This document shows, piece by piece, positions 16,270 through 26,032 of a stretch of DNA of 45,161 nt. This DNA comes from Limnohabitans sp. GTDB lineage: Bacteria > Pseudomonadota > Gammaproteobacteria > Burkholderiales > Burkholderiaceae_C. The translations under genes and the position numbers were made by a program. The notes under the pieces were generated by a model, which saw nothing but the letters and a program-made list of their open reading frames with translations, was not told the DNA's origin and did no database searches. Where the stretch lies: positions 1 through 45,161 of the forward strand of contig JAHEBO010000007.1 of NCBI GenBank assembly GCA_024642215.1, written 5' to 3'. The first letter of the stretch is position 1. Each line of letters starts with the position of its first letter.

Positions 16270-16476
16270 ATGAGCGAACCTTTGTCCAAACCCAAACACG
16301 TGAAGTGCCCCACCTGCGGCGGCCCCAGCTTGTTCAGTTCACAAAACGCTTACCGCCCTTTTTGCAGCGCGCGCTGCAAGGGGATTGACCTAGGTGCTTG
16401 GGCCAATGAAAGCTTCAGGGTGCCCGAAGACAACCCACCCGATCAAGAAAATTTTGGCGATCCCAAGCTGCAGTAA
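16270..16476 (+). CDS. yacG: DNA gyrase inhibitor YacG (zinc-binding)
   Basis: This 68-residue zinc protein has four metal ligands at C13, C16, C32 and C36 (CPTCGG ... FCSARCKGIDLGAW). The E. coli protein binds GyrB and inhibits gyrase. The tail is acidic and disordered. It is last in the pilBCD-coaE-zapD-yacG unit and converges with mutT, whose stop lies only 1 base away, so no separate terminator fits between them. Confidence 0.95.
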   Translation: MSEPLSKPKHVKCPTCGGPSLFSSQNAYRPFCSARCKGIDLGAWANESFRVPEDNPPDQENFGDPKLQ

Positions 16477-16477
16477 T

Positions 16478-16972
16478 TCAACTTGAATGCGTGGCGCCCA
16501 CAAAGCCACGTTCTTCGGCCAGCAGGGCCAGCACCGGAATCGTGCCAGGCAATACAGGCCCCACCTGCACGGGCAAGGCTTGCCAAGCAAAGCTCTGGCC
16601 TTCGCGCATTTCCAACTCACCTTGCCACTGTCGCACTTTGCAAAAATTAAGCCGCACCAAGGCATGGGGGTAGTCGACCAATTGCTGTTGCCACAATTGC
16701 ACATCGCCAATGTGCAGGCCCAGCTCCTCATGCAGCTCTCGCGTTAATGCCTGAGCCACGGTTTCACCCGCTTCCAGCTTGCCGCCCGGAAATTCCCAAT
16801 AAGCTTCGTACACCTTGCCGGGTGGGCGGGATGTCAGCAAAAACTGATCCTGTGCATTGATGAGAATGCCCACCGCCACATCGACAGTGGCACGGTCTGC
16901 GCCCCCTTCACGTTGCAAGTGCGCATCGGCCACCAGCAATGACTTGGGGCTGTCCATCAAAGGTCTGCTCAC
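16478..16972 (-). CDS. mutT: 8-oxo-dGTP diphosphatase MutT (Nudix)
   Basis: This 164-residue Nudix hydrolase has a full Nudix box at about residues 64-86: GKLEAGE, then RELHEELGL, matching Gx5Ex7REUxEExGU. FPGGKLEAGE and YWEFPGG are typical of MutT, which removes 8-oxo-dGTP from the nucleotide pool. The N-terminal stretch of about 28 residues before VDVAVGILI is longer than in E. coli MutT (129 residues). The start overlaps the upstream DUF815 ATPase by 4 bases, and the pairing with argJ-secA is common in Burkholderiales. Confidence 0.88.
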   Translation of the reverse strand: MSRPLMDSPKSLLVADAHLQREGGADRATVDVAVGILINAQDQFLLTSRPPGKVYEAYWEFPGGKLEAGETVAQALTRELHEELGLHIGDVQLWQQQLVDYPHALVRLNFCKVRQWQGELEMREGQSFAWQALPVQVGPVLPGTIPVLALLAEERGFVGATHSS

Positions 16973-17871
16973 AAACTGCGGAAGGCGCCAGCGCCGGCTG
17001 CCTGCCCCGTGCGACCCATGTAATCACGCGCAAATTGATAGGCCACACGACCGCTGCGTGAACCACGCTCCAAGGCCCAGACCAAAGCCTCGGGGCCAGA
17101 CGTTTGAATGACCGCCTCTGTGGCGCCAAGCGATTTGAGCCACTGGGCCACGATGGTGAGGTATTCGTCTTGCGAGAAGGGGTAGAAACTGATCCACAAA
17201 CCAAATCGCTCAGACAAGGAAATCTTTTCTTCAATCACTTCACCGGGGTGAACTTCACCATCTTCGGTGTGGGTGTAGGTGAGGTTGTCCTTCATGTGCT
17301 CGGGCAACAAATGACGGCGATTGCTGGTGGCGTAAATTAACACATTGGGTGTAGAGGCCGCCACCGAACCATCCAGAATGGATTTCAAAGCTTTGTAGCC
17401 ACCTTCGCCATCTTCAAAACTCAGGTCATCGCAAAAGATGATGAATTTTTCAGGGCGTCCTGCCACCACATCCACAATGTCTGGCAGGTCGGTCAGATCT
17501 TCTTTGTCAACTTCGATGAGGCGCAGACCTTGTGCGGCATAGGCGTTCAAACACGCCTTGATCAAAGACGATTTACCGGTGCCGCGTGAGCCCGTTAAGA
17601 GCACATTGTTGGCAGGCAGTCCTTGCACAAATTGCAACGTATTTTGTTGCAATTTTTCTTTTTGACCGTCGATTTCTTGCAAGTCTTGGAGACTCATGTC
17701 GGAGACATGACGAACACCCTCCAGCACACCATGACCCGATGCGCGTTTGCGATAGCGCCAAGCAATGGCCTCGCTCCAATCAGGTTGACTGAGGGGCTGC
17801 GGCAACACACGCTCTAAACGCTCCAGCATGAGCACAGCGCGCTCTAAGAGTTTTTCAATGTTGTTGCTCAT
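16969..17871 (-). CDS. DUF815-family AAA ATPase
   Basis: This 300-residue ATPase of the DUF815/YifB-unrelated AAA group has Walker A GSRGTGKS at about residues 94-101 and Walker [12 protein letters not shown]. The segment [17 protein letters not shown] contains sensor-like residues. The substrate or partner is unknown; the family is widespread in proteobacteria next to mutT and argJ. It overlaps both neighbours by 4 bases, so argJ, this gene and mutT are translationally coupled. Confidence 0.88.
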   Translation of the reverse strand: MSNNIEKLLERAVLMLERLERVLPQPLSQPDWSEAIAWRYRKRASGHGVLEGVRHVSDMSLQDLQEIDGQKEKLQQNTLQFVQGLPANNVLLTGSRGTGKSSLIKACLNAYAAQGLRLIEVDKEDLTDLPDIVDVVAGRPEKFIIFCDDLSFEDGEGGYKALKSILDGSVAASTPNVLIYATSNRRHLLPEHMKDNLTYTHTEDGEVHPGEVIEEKISLSERFGLWISFYPFSQDEYLTIVAQWLKSLGATEAVIQTSGPEALVWALERGSRSGRVAYQFARDYMGRTGQAAGAGAFRSL

Positions 17872-19112
17872 GAGCGGTAGTCTGCGTTGATGGACACATA
17901 GTCGTGGCTGAGGTCGCAGGTCCAGACTGTATCGACAGCGTTGCCGCGACCCAAATTGACGCGAATGGTGATTTCACTTTGTTTCATCACACGCTGGCCA
18001 TCGGCCTCTTGGTAGGCAGGATTGCGGCCACCGTTTTGAACCACACACACATCGTCTAGATGCAAGCCAATTAAATCTTGATCGAGGTCGTGAATGCCTG
18101 CGTAGCCCACTGCGGCCAAGATGCGGCCCAGGTTGGGATCGCTGGCAAAGAAAGCTGTTTTAACCAACGGTGAGTGCGCAATGGCATAAGCGGCCAAACG
18201 ACATTCTTCCGAAGTTTTACCCCCCTCTACGCGAATGGTGATGAACTTGGTTGCGCCTTCGCCGTCACGCACAATGGCGTGGGCCAATTGTTGTGCAACG
18301 GCCAACAAAGCCGTGCGCAAAGTTTGACCATCAGCTGAATGCCAATCCATGATGGCGGGGTGCGTGGCTTTGCGCGTGGCCATCACCATGAACGAGTCAT
18401 TGGTGGATGTGTCGCCATCGATGGTGATGCGATTGAAAGACGCGTCGGCCAAGTCGGTGGCCAACGCTGGCAACAACGCAGGATCGATGTTGGCATCGGT
18501 GGCCAAGAAGCCCAGCATGGTGGCCATGTTGGGTCGAATCATGCCTGCACCTTTGCTGATGCCGGTGATGGTGACTGTTTGGCCCGACAAGACCACTTGC
18601 TGGCTGAAGGCCTTGGGCACCGTGTCGGTGGTCATGATGCCCTCGGCCGCTTTGGCCCAGTGCGCAGCTTGTGCGTCGGCCACGGCAGCAGGCATGCCTG
18701 CGATGATGCGATCGACTGGCAAGTTTTCCATGATCACGCCTGTCGAAAAAGGCAAAACTTGTTGTGGTTTGATTTTTAACAAACTCGCCAAGGCCTCAGC
18801 CGTAGCGCGAGCATCGGCCAAGCCTTTGGCACCTGTACCTGCATTGGCATTGCCGGTGTTGATCACCAGCGCGCGAATTTGCGTGTCAACAGCTGAAGTC
18901 ACTTGCTTCAAGTGCTCGCGGCAAACCTGCACAGGGGCCGCACAGTATCTGTTTTGAGTGAACACGCCGGCCACTGCACTGCCTTCGTCTAACAAGATGA
19001 CCGTCAGGTCTTTGCGCCCCACTTTGCGAACACCTGCTTCGGCAATGCCCAAACGCACGCCGGGAACAGCCAAGATGTTGGCGGGATTGGGGGCTTGCAG
19101 GTTCACAGTCAT
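17868..19112 (-). CDS. argJ: Arginine biosynthesis bifunctional protein ArgJ
   Basis: This is ornithine acetyltransferase, possibly with N-acetylglutamate synthase activity, of the arginine acetyl cycle. The 414-residue precursor contains the self-cleavage region [21 protein letters not shown], where cleavage before Thr in MATML gives the alpha and beta chains. The conserved C-terminus [10 protein letters not shown] is intact. It lies 9 bases downstream of secA on the same strand. Mono- versus bifunctional activity cannot be decided from sequence alone. Confidence 0.96.
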   Translation of the reverse strand: MTVNLQAPNPANILAVPGVRLGIAEAGVRKVGRKDLTVILLDEGSAVAGVFTQNRYCAAPVQVCREHLKQVTSAVDTQIRALVINTGNANAGTGAKGLADARATAEALASLLKIKPQQVLPFSTGVIMENLPVDRIIAGMPAAVADAQAAHWAKAAEGIMTTDTVPKAFSQQVVLSGQTVTITGISKGAGMIRPNMATMLGFLATDANIDPALLPALATDLADASFNRITIDGDTSTNDSFMVMATRKATHPAIMDWHSADGQTLRTALLAVAQQLAHAIVRDGEGATKFITIRVEGGKTSEECRLAAYAIAHSPLVKTAFFASDPNLGRILAAVGYAGIHDLDQDLIGLHLDDVCVVQNGGRNPAYQEADGQRVMKQSEITIRVNLGRGNAVDTVWTCDLSHDYVSINADYRS

Positions 19113-19121
19113 AAATGCCTC

Positions 19122-21860
19122 TTATGCCAATTTGCCGTGGCAGAACTTGTATTTTTTGCCGCTGCCGCAGGGGCAAGGGTCATTGCGGCCAACGGGCGCC
19201 AACAAGCTGCTTTGGAATTCAGATTGCGTCTGTTGTTCGCCTTGCTCATCGGGCGCGGTGTAAGTCACATTGCTGATGTTTTCAGCGCGCTCTTCCAGTA
19301 CTTGGGCGGCTTCTTCAATTTGCTCGCTGGACTCAATTCGCACATTCATCAGCACGCGCGTTACTTCGTTTTTCACGGAGTCGAGCAACTGACCAAACAA
19401 CTCAAACGCTTCGCGCTTGTATTCTTGTTTGGGCTGCTTCTGTGCATAACCACGCAAGTGAATGCCTTGGCGCAAATAATCCAAGGCACTGAGGTGCTCA
19501 CGCCAATGGGTGTCAATGCTTTGCAGCAAGACCACACGCTCAAAGGGCACAAAGTTTTCAACGCCAACTGCTTCCAACTTGACTTTGAATGCACTGTTGG
19601 CAGCGGCCAAGACCATTTCCAAAATTTCATCGTCGGTGATGGCTGTGGCTGCTGAGACTTTTTCGCGCAAGGGCAATTCAATTTGCCATTCGTCTTTCAA
19701 CACACGCTCAAGGCCCGCCAAGTCCCATTGTTCTTCGACGGTTTCTTCGGGCACATACTGGCGCACCAAATCGGTAAAGCTGCCTTCGCGCAAGGCTGTA
19801 ATTTGCGCGTCCATTTCGGTGGCATCCAAGATGTCATTGCGCTGTTGGTAAATGACCTTGCGCTGATCGTTGGAAACGTCGTCGTACTCCAGCAATTGTT
19901 TGCGCATGTCAAAGTTGCGCGCTTCGACTTTGCGCTGCGCGCTTTCAATGCTGCGCGTGACCATGCCCGCTTCGATGGCTTCGCCTTCTGGCATTTTCAA
20001 ACGGTCCATGATGGCGCGCACACGGTCACCCGCAAAAATGCGCATCAGGGGATCGTCCAAGCTCAAATAGAAACGTGAAGAACCAGGATCACCCTGACGA
20101 CCCGAACGGCCACGCAATTGGTTGTCAATGCGGCGCGACTCATGACGTTCGGTGGCAATGATGCGCAAACCGCCCAATGTTTTGACTTGCTCGTGCACGG
20201 CCAACCATTCGGTGCGCAAGGCTGCGATTTTTTCTTGACGTGCTTGATCGTCCAAACCTTCATCGGCCTCAACCGTTTGAATGTCTTTTTCAATGTTGCC
20301 ACCCAACACAATGTCGGTACCCCGGCCCGCCATGTTAGTGGCAATGGTGATCATGCCTGGGCGACCGGCTTGGGCCACGATGTCGGCCTCGCGCGCATGC
20401 TGCTTGGCATTGAGCACTTGGTGCGGCAACTTGGCCTTGGTGAGCATCTCAGAAATGAGTTCTGAATTTTCAATCGACGTGGTACCCACCAACACAGGCT
20501 GACCGCGCTCAAAACATTCGCGGATGTCGTCAATGGCGGCGTTGTATTTCTCAGGGGCTGATTTGTAAACGCGGTCGAGTTGATCTTCGCGGCGGCTGAT
20601 GCGATTGGGTGGAATGACCACCGTTTCCAAACCGTAAATTTCTTGGAACTCGTAGGCTTCTGTGTCGGCCGTACCGGTCATGCCGCCCAACTTTCCGTAC
20701 AAGCGGAAATAGTTTTGGAAGGTGATCGACGCCATGGTTTGGTTTTCGGCCTGAATGGCCACGCCTTCTTTGGCTTCCACCGCTTGGTGCAGGCCATCGC
20801 TCCAACGACGACCCGTCATCAGACGGCCTGTGAACTCGTCCACAATCACAATCTCACCCTCTTGCACCACATAGTGCTGATCGCGGTGATAGATGTGATT
20901 GGCGCGCAAAGCCGCTGTGAGGTGATGCATCAGCGCAATGTTGGCAGGGTCGTAGAGGCTAGCGCCTTCAGGAATGAGGCCTGCACTGGCCAAAATGCGT
21001 TCGGCGTTTTCGTGACCTTGCTCGGTCAAAAACACTTGGTGAGATTTTTCATCGACCGTGAAGTCGCCGGGCTTGGTGATGCCCTCGCCTGTGCGTGGAT
21101 CGGCTTCGCCTTCTTGGCGCGTGAGCACGGGCACCACTTGGTTCATGGCCACGTACTGCGCCGTGTGATCGTCGGCTTGACCGCTGATGATGAGGGGCGT
21201 TCGCGCTTCATCGATCAAGATGGAATCGACCTCATCGACAATGGCGTAGTTGAGGCCACGTTGTACGCGGTCTTTGGCTTCGTACACCATGTTGTCGCGC
21301 AGGTAATCAAAACCAAATTCGTTGTTGGTGCCGTAGGTAATGTCTGCGTTGTAGGCGGCTTGCTTTTCTTCGCGTGAGAGCTGTGGCAAGTTGATGCCCA
21401 CACTCATGCCCAAGAAGTTGTAGAGCTTGCCCATCCACTGTGCATCGCGGCTGGCCAAGTAGTCATTGACGGTAACCACGTGCACACCTTTGTTGGCCAA
21501 TGCATTGAGGTAGACCGCCAAAGTGGCTGTGAGGGTCTTGCCTTCACCGGTGCGCATTTCAGAAATTTTGCCGTTGTGCAAAGAAATGCCACCCAACATT
21601 TGGACATCGAAGTGGCGCATCTTCATGATGCGCTTAGAGCCTTCACGAACCACTGCAAATGCTTCTGGCAGAATTTTGTCCAAGGTTTCGCCTTGCGCCA
21701 CACGCGCACGGAACTCATCCGTCTTGGCGCGCAGCTGCTCGTCGCTCAGCGCTTCGTAGTCGGCTTCAAGCCCATTGATCAATGCCACAGATTTGCGGTA
21801 TTGCTTGATCAAGCGGTCGTTACGACTGCCGAAGATTTTGGTCAGAAAATTGGTCGCCAT
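19122..21860 (-). CDS. secA: Protein translocase ATPase SecA
   Basis: This 912-residue motor protein drives Sec-dependent export through SecYEG. NBD1 has the Walker A motif [14 protein letters not shown] and [14 protein letters not shown]. The DEAD-like [20 protein letters not shown] follows. NBD2 has [14 protein letters not shown] and [13 protein letters not shown]. The C-terminal zinc/SecB-binding motif is [14 protein letters not shown]. Length and domains are complete. It leads the secA-argJ-DUF815-mutT group and is divergent from dciA. Confidence 0.99.
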   Translation of the reverse strand: MATNFLTKIFGSRNDRLIKQYRKSVALINGLEADYEALSDEQLRAKTDEFRARVAQGETLDKILPEAFAVVREGSKRIMKMRHFDVQMLGGISLHNGKISEMRTGEGKTLTATLAVYLNALANKGVHVVTVNDYLASRDAQWMGKLYNFLGMSVGINLPQLSREEKQAAYNADITYGTNNEFGFDYLRDNMVYEAKDRVQRGLNYAIVDEVDSILIDEARTPLIISGQADDHTAQYVAMNQVVPVLTRQEGEADPRTGEGITKPGDFTVDEKSHQVFLTEQGHENAERILASAGLIPEGASLYDPANIALMHHLTAALRANHIYHRDQHYVVQEGEIVIVDEFTGRLMTGRRWSDGLHQAVEAKEGVAIQAENQTMASITFQNYFRLYGKLGGMTGTADTEAYEFQEIYGLETVVIPPNRISRREDQLDRVYKSAPEKYNAAIDDIRECFERGQPVLVGTTSIENSELISEMLTKAKLPHQVLNAKQHAREADIVAQAGRPGMITIATNMAGRGTDIVLGGNIEKDIQTVEADEGLDDQARQEKIAALRTEWLAVHEQVKTLGGLRIIATERHESRRIDNQLRGRSGRQGDPGSSRFYLSLDDPLMRIFAGDRVRAIMDRLKMPEGEAIEAGMVTRSIESAQRKVEARNFDMRKQLLEYDDVSNDQRKVIYQQRNDILDATEMDAQITALREGSFTDLVRQYVPEETVEEQWDLAGLERVLKDEWQIELPLREKVSAATAITDDEILEMVLAAANSAFKVKLEAVGVENFVPFERVVLLQSIDTHWREHLSALDYLRQGIHLRGYAQKQPKQEYKREAFELFGQLLDSVKNEVTRVLMNVRIESSEQIEEAAQVLEERAENISNVTYTAPDEQGEQQTQSEFQSSLLAPVGRNDPCPCGSGKKYKFCHGKLA

Positions 21861-22036
21861 GTTGACTCGAGCCTGCCTCAGGCTTTAAGGCCCAACACAG
21901 CTCGACAATCCTGTCTTAAAGTGGATTCAAAAGTACAAGCGCACAAGGCGCATGTGAAGGCGCCATTTTAACTGCTGGGCAAGCCCAGATTGCCAAGATT
22001 TCCCGCAGAACATCAGGGTTCTCGCATAATGGCGCC

Positions 22037-22345
22037 ATGGTCAAAATCAATCAAGCGGTCACACTCATGGAAGCGGCTCAGGAGTCACCAAGTTTGGCGC
22101 ACCTGACGGCACTCACGCGTGTCTCAAGTCAGCGGCTTAAACTTCTGAACACCCTCATTCCAGGTCCGCTTCGAACAGCCATTCAAGCGGGGCCCATTGA
22201 AGGCACAGAATGGTGCTTGCTGGTGAGCTCCAACGCGGCAGCGGCCAAATTGCGTCAAATGCTGCCAGCGTTGCAGGCCCACTTAAACAGCCATGGCCAC
22301 GATGTTGAAAGAATACGTTTGAAGATTCTTCAAAACCCGCGCTAA
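22037..22345 (+). CDS. dciA: DciA/DUF721-family protein (probable replicative helicase loader)
   Basis: This 102-residue protein has a DUF721-like domain: a KH-like fold with EWCLLVSSNAAAAKLRQMLPALQAHLNSHG and VERIRLKIL. DciA replaces DnaC as loader of the DnaB helicase in most bacteria. The protein is short for the family and has no C-terminal extension. The assignment rests on fold pattern plus the divergent position next to secA, a place where dciA is often found. A CATAAT lies immediately before the start. Confidence 0.7.
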   Translation: MVKINQAVTLMEAAQESPSLAHLTALTRVSSQRLKLLNTLIPGPLRTAIQAGPIEGTEWCLLVSSNAAAAKLRQMLPALQAHLNSHGHDVERIRLKILQNPR

Positions 22346-22387
22346 ACCACCCACCCGCCAAGCTGCCCAAGGGGCATTGACCTTAGA

Positions 22388-22401
22388 TGTCTGATCAGAC
22401 A
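22388..22401. repeat. 14-bp perfect palindrome downstream of dciA
   Basis: TGTCTGATCAGACA is a perfect inverted repeat with no loop, about 40 bases after the dciA stop. It may be a protein-binding site or part of a terminator, but no T run follows. Function unknown. Confidence 0.4.
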
Positions 22402-22419
22402 GCTGGAAAAGTACAGGCG

Positions 22420-22460
22420 AAAAAAAACCAACACAACTGTTTTTGCAGAAGGCTGGTTTT
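22420..22460 (-). terminator. Probable terminator of tRNA-Thr
   Basis: Reading leftward from the tRNA, AAAACCA and TGGTTTT form a 7-bp stem around a 23-base loop that may include a CTG/CAG inner pairing, followed by a run of T. It begins 5 bases after the CCA end. Confidence 0.6.
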
Positions 22461-22465
22461 ATGAA

Positions 22466-22541
22466 TGGTGCCGCTTGTCGGATTCGAACTGACGACCTAC
22501 CGCTTACAAGGCGGTTGCTCTACCAACTGAGCTAAAGCGGC
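22466..22541 (-). tRNA. tRNA-Thr (anticodon UGU)
   Basis: This is a 76-base cloverleaf including an encoded CCA. The acceptor stem is GCCGCTT/AAGCGGC, the D arm carries AGCTCAGTTGGTAGAGC, the anticodon loop is CTTGTAA giving UGU, and the T arm contains GTTCGAATC. It lies upstream of a T-rich terminator and downstream of sspB on the same strand. Confidence 0.97.
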
Positions 22542-22603
22542 ACGGGCTGAATTGTAATTCAATAATGGCTGTTTTTCAGCACAGTCCGAATTTTTGATGA
22601 TGC

Positions 22604-23086
22604 TTATTTAATTCGGGTGAGCGTTGGGCGTGTCGGTGCTGGTGGTACCGGCTTGTCCTCATGCACTGCAGTTTCTGAACTGGCCGTGGCTGTCAGGTCT
22701 GAAGACGCTGGCACCTTGTGCAACTTGTCCATGCCCAACACCGTATTGTTCAAGGGCGAATCGGTGACTGGGAAAGACATGCCTTGCCCATTCTCTCTTG
22801 CATAGATGGCCATCACACGGTGTATGGGCACCATGATGTCACGCGGCTTGCCACCGAATCGGGCTTTGAATTCAATGAACTCATTGCCCAATTGCAAAGA
22901 ACTGGTGGCGTCAAAACTGATGTTGAGCACAATTTCGCCACCTTGCACAAACTCACGCGGCACTTGAACCGAGCCATCCACCTTCACGGCCACATAGGGC
23001 GTGAAGGAATGGTCGGTGCACCATTCATACATCGCCCGAATGAGGTACGGGCGTGTAGAGGGTGATTCGAGCGCGTTCATGACCAT
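22604..23086 (-). CDS. sspB: ClpXP protease specificity-enhancing factor SspB
   Basis: This 160-residue adaptor delivers ssrA-tagged and other substrates to ClpXP. The N-terminal domain begins STRPYLIRAMYEWCTDHSFTPY, followed by VPREFVQGGEIVLNIS and ARFGGKPRDIMVPIHRVMAIYARENGQGM. The C-terminal tail is disordered and ends TRPTLTRIK, resembling the ClpX-binding peptide. The ATG at 23086 and another at 23080 are both possible starts. It lies 31 bases downstream of sspA, the standard sspAB pair. Confidence 0.96.
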   Translation of the reverse strand: MVMNALESPSTRPYLIRAMYEWCTDHSFTPYVAVKVDGSVQVPREFVQGGEIVLNISFDATSSLQLGNEFIEFKARFGGKPRDIMVPIHRVMAIYARENGQGMSFPVTDSPLNNTVLGMDKLHKVPASSDLTATASSETAVHEDKPVPPAPTRPTLTRIK

Positions 23087-23117
23087 GGTTGCTTGCCGTT
23101 CTTAAAGCGTCTGGCAA

Positions 23118-23729
23118 TTACTTGCGCATGACCTTTTCGGAGGGCGTGAGCGCTTCGATGTAGGCAGGGCGAGAGAAGATACGCTCTGCGTACTTCAACA
23201 AAGGCGCCGCATTCTTGCTGAGGTCAATGCCGTAAAAGTCGAGACGCCAAAGCAAAGGTGCAATGGCCACATCAAGCATAGAGAAGTTGTCGCCCAGCAT
23301 GAACTTGTTCTTCAAGAACACGGGTGCCAATTGGGTCAAGCGATCACGGATGTGTGAGCGCGCTTTTTCCAAAGCTTTGTCGTTGCCTTTGAGTGTGCGG
23401 TTTTCCAACGTGGCCACATGCGTGAACAACTCTTTTTCGAAATTGAGCAAGAACAAGCGAACGCGTGCACGGTCGACGGGGTCGCCTGGCATGAGTTGTG
23501 GGTGCGGAAAGCGCTCATCAATGTATTCGTTGATGATGTTGGATTCGTACAAAATCAAATCACGCTCAACCAAAATTGGCACTTGCCCATAAGGGTTCAT
23601 GACATTGATGTCTTCAGGCTTGTTGTACAGATCGACATCACGGATTTCGAAATCCATGCCTTTCTCAAACAGCACAAAGCGGCAGCGGTGAGAAAAGGGG
23701 CAGGTAGTTCCTGAGTAAAGCACCATCAT
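23118..23729 (-). CDS. sspA: Stringent starvation protein A (GST fold)
   Basis: This 203-residue glutathione-S-transferase-fold protein associates with RNA polymerase in E. coli. The N-terminal thioredoxin-like domain has YSGTTCPFSHRCRFVLFEKG and NPYGQVPILVERDLILYES. The C-terminal all-helical domain has MLGDNFSMLDVAIAPLLWRL. It lies downstream of petC behind a terminator hairpin, as in other Burkholderiales. Two adjacent Met codons make the start ambiguous by one residue. Confidence 0.96.
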   Translation of the reverse strand: MMVLYSGTTCPFSHRCRFVLFEKGMDFEIRDVDLYNKPEDINVMNPYGQVPILVERDLILYESNIINEYIDERFPHPQLMPGDPVDRARVRLFLLNFEKELFTHVATLENRTLKGNDKALEKARSHIRDRLTQLAPVFLKNKFMLGDNFSMLDVAIAPLLWRLDFYGIDLSKNAAPLLKYAERIFSRPAYIEALTPSEKVMRK

Positions 23730-23749
23730 GGTGAAGGCTCCTAAAAATC

Positions 23750-23791
23750 AAAAAGAGTGGGAAGCCACCGGGTTGGCGGGCCTGCCCACTC
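23750..23791 (-). terminator. Terminator between petC and sspA
   Basis: Reading leftward, GAGTGGG pairs with CCCACTC (7 bp), with a G/C-rich inner region that can pair further, followed by a run of five T. A second perfect hairpin, ATTCGGGC/GCCCGAAT at 23797-23816, lies just before it. Together they should end or attenuate petABC transcription ahead of sspA. Confidence 0.7.
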
Positions 23792-23825
23792 CATCAATTC
23801 GGGCTTGCGCCCGAATCACGAGTTC

Positions 23826-24593
23826 TTACTTGATGTCTTTCCAGTAAGCAGCGTTCAAGCGCCATGCAATGTACGTAAAGCCTGCCAAGAACAGCAAGAC
23901 CCACACGCCAAGGCGAACACGGTTGTTTTGAGCAGGTTCAGCCATCCATTGCATGTAATTGACCAAGTCACCCACGGCTTTGTCATATTGCTTTGGAGAA
24001 AGCGTACCTGGCGTCACTTGCTTCCAACCCACAAAAACGTGATTGGTTTGACCGTGGTCTTTGTGCTCTTCATAAACGGGCTCGCGCTCGCCTTGCAGCT
24101 GCCACAAAGGATTGGGCATGCCCACATTGGGGAATGCCAAGTTGTTCCAGCCCGTTGGCTTGGTTTCATCACGGTAGTAAGTACGCAGGTAGGTGTAAAG
24201 ATAATCTGCACCTGTACCACCATGGCCAGAGCGTGAACGTGCCACCAATGTCAAATCGGGAGGTACCGCACCAAACCAATCTTTGGCTTGTTTAGGATCA
24301 ATGTTGGACTTCATGGTGTCGCCCACTTTGTCAGTGGCAAACAACAGGTTGTCTTTGATTTGTTGGTTGGTCAAACCGATGTCTTGCAAGCGGTTGTAAC
24401 GCATGAATGCCGCAGAGTGGCAGTTCAGGCAGTAGTTGACAAACAGCTTGGCGCCATTCTGCAAAGAACCCAAGTCGCTGGTGTTAACAGGGGCTTTGTC
24501 CCAAGCAATGGCGTTGCCGCCAGAAGCTTGTGCACCTGTTAAGGATGCAACAGCAATACACAAACCCAGTGCAAATTTTTGAATTGATTTCAT
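23826..24593 (-). CDS. petC: Cytochrome c1 of the bc1 complex
   Basis: This 255-residue membrane-anchored c-type cytochrome of complex III passes electrons from the Rieske protein to soluble cytochrome c. It has an N-terminal signal peptide (MKSIQKFALGLCIAVASL), the heme motif CLNCH, a candidate Met ligand region NVGMPNPLW, and a C-terminal membrane anchor (VRLGVWVLLFLAGFTYIAW). The ATG at 24593 follows a GGAG ribosome-binding site; a TTG two codons earlier is less likely. It is the third gene of petABC. Confidence 0.95.
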   Translation of the reverse strand: MKSIQKFALGLCIAVASLTGAQASGGNAIAWDKAPVNTSDLGSLQNGAKLFVNYCLNCHSAAFMRYNRLQDIGLTNQQIKDNLLFATDKVGDTMKSNIDPKQAKDWFGAVPPDLTLVARSRSGHGGTGADYLYTYLRTYYRDETKPTGWNNLAFPNVGMPNPLWQLQGEREPVYEEHKDHGQTNHVFVGWKQVTPGTLSPKQYDKAVGDLVNYMQWMAEPAQNNRVRLGVWVLLFLAGFTYIAWRLNAAYWKDIK

Positions 24594-24611
24594 TTTCAAA
24601 TACTCCTGGGC

Positions 24612-26021
24612 TTAGTGCGCAACGAAAGTAACGCGGTCAGGCACTGCTTTAGGTGTACCCAACTTGCTCCACCAAGGCATCAACAAGAAGAAGCCGAAAT
24701 AGAACAGGGTGCCCACTTGTGAAACACGCTCACCAATGGGTGAAGGTGGTTGCACGCCCAAGTAGCCCAAGATCAAGAAGTTGATCACGAACACAGCGTA
24801 CACATATTTGTGCCAGTCGGGACGGTAACGAATGGACTTGACAGGGCTGTTGTCGAGCCATGGCAAGAAGAACATGATGACCACAGCACCGCCCATGACC
24901 ACCACACCCCAGAACTTGGCGTCGATGGCAAGCATCATGGCAGCAATCACCACAGCGCCGCCCACAATGCCAGCTTTCAAGATGCTGGGCAATGCGTTTT
25001 TACGAACAGCCAATAAAGCACCCAAGACCACGCAGATGATCAAGACGTACATCATTTCGCTGGTGATGGCACGCAGCATAGAGTAGTAAGGCGTGAAGTA
25101 CCAAACAGGTGCAATGTGCAGAGGTGTCTTCAGGGGGTCGGCTGGAATAAAGTTGTTGTATTCCAAGAAGTAACCACCGAACTCGGGCGCAAAGAAAATG
25201 ATGGCCGAGAACACGAACAAGAACATGCTGACTGCAAAGATGTCATGCACGGAGTAGTAAGGGTGGAAAGGGATACCGTCCAAAGGATGACCGGCTGCAT
25301 CTTTTGGTGCATTGGGGCCTTTGATTTCGATGCCATCGGGGTTGTTGGAACCCACTTCGTGCAACGCAATGATGTGCGCCACCACCAAGCCAAGCAGGAC
25401 CAATGGCACTGCAATGACGTGGAAGCTGAAGAAGCGGTTCAGGGTGGCATCGCCCACCACGAAGTCACCACGAATCAGCAAAGCCAAGTCGGGGCCGATG
25501 AAAGGAATGGCAGAGAACAAGTTCACGATCACTTGGGCGCCCCAATAGGACATTTGGCCCCAAGGCAACAAGTAACCCATGAAGGCTTCGGCCATCAGGC
25601 ACAAGAAGATGGCACAGCCAAAGATCCAAACCAATTCACGTGGCTTGCGATAGCTGCCATACATCAGGCCGCGGAACATGTGCAGGTAAACCACAATAAA
25701 GAACGCAGAAGCGCCTGTGGAGTGCATGTAACGAATGAGCCAACCCCATGGCACATCGCGCATGATGTACTCGACGGAGGCAAACGCGATGTTGGCATCG
25801 GGTTTGTAATGCATCACCAAGAAAATACCGGTGACGATTTGGATCACCAAAACCAACAGTGACAAGGATCCGAAGATGTACCACATGTTGAAGTTTTTGG
25901 GCGCGTAATACTCGCTCATGTGCTCTTTGTAGAGCTTGGACGCTGGGAAGCGGTTGTCGACCCAGTTCATGAGTTTTTCGCCAGCAGAGGCGTTGGGGGA
26001 GATTTCCTTGAATTCAGCCAT
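24612..26021 (-). CDS. petB: Cytochrome b of the bc1 complex
   Basis: This 469-residue integral membrane protein carries hemes bL and bH and both quinone sites. It contains FGSLSLLVLVIQIVTGIFL and HSTGASAFFIVVYLHMFRG (helix B histidines). The Qo-site segment is GYLLPWGQMSYWGAQV, and PEF lies in FFAPEFGGYF. A gene-fused C-terminal part gives the full cytochrome b, as in proteobacterial bc1. The ATG at 26021 is supported by a GAGG site; it starts 11 bases after petA stops. Confidence 0.97.
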   Translation of the reverse strand: MAEFKEISPNASAGEKLMNWVDNRFPASKLYKEHMSEYYAPKNFNMWYIFGSLSLLVLVIQIVTGIFLVMHYKPDANIAFASVEYIMRDVPWGWLIRYMHSTGASAFFIVVYLHMFRGLMYGSYRKPRELVWIFGCAIFLCLMAEAFMGYLLPWGQMSYWGAQVIVNLFSAIPFIGPDLALLIRGDFVVGDATLNRFFSFHVIAVPLVLLGLVVAHIIALHEVGSNNPDGIEIKGPNAPKDAAGHPLDGIPFHPYYSVHDIFAVSMFLFVFSAIIFFAPEFGGYFLEYNNFIPADPLKTPLHIAPVWYFTPYYSMLRAITSEMMYVLIICVVLGALLAVRKNALPSILKAGIVGGAVVIAAMMLAIDAKFWGVVVMGGAVVIMFFLPWLDNSPVKSIRYRPDWHKYVYAVFVINFLILGYLGVQPPSPIGERVSQVGTLFYFGFFLLMPWWSKLGTPKAVPDRVTFVAH

Positions 26022-26032
26022 GATGGTTTGCC

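Noticed and set aside
21959..22036. Inverted repeat GGCGCCAT...ATGGCGCC in the secA-dciA gap
   Set aside because: GGCGCC is self-complementary and the arms are 62 bases apart, so chance pairing is likely; no regulator is suggested.
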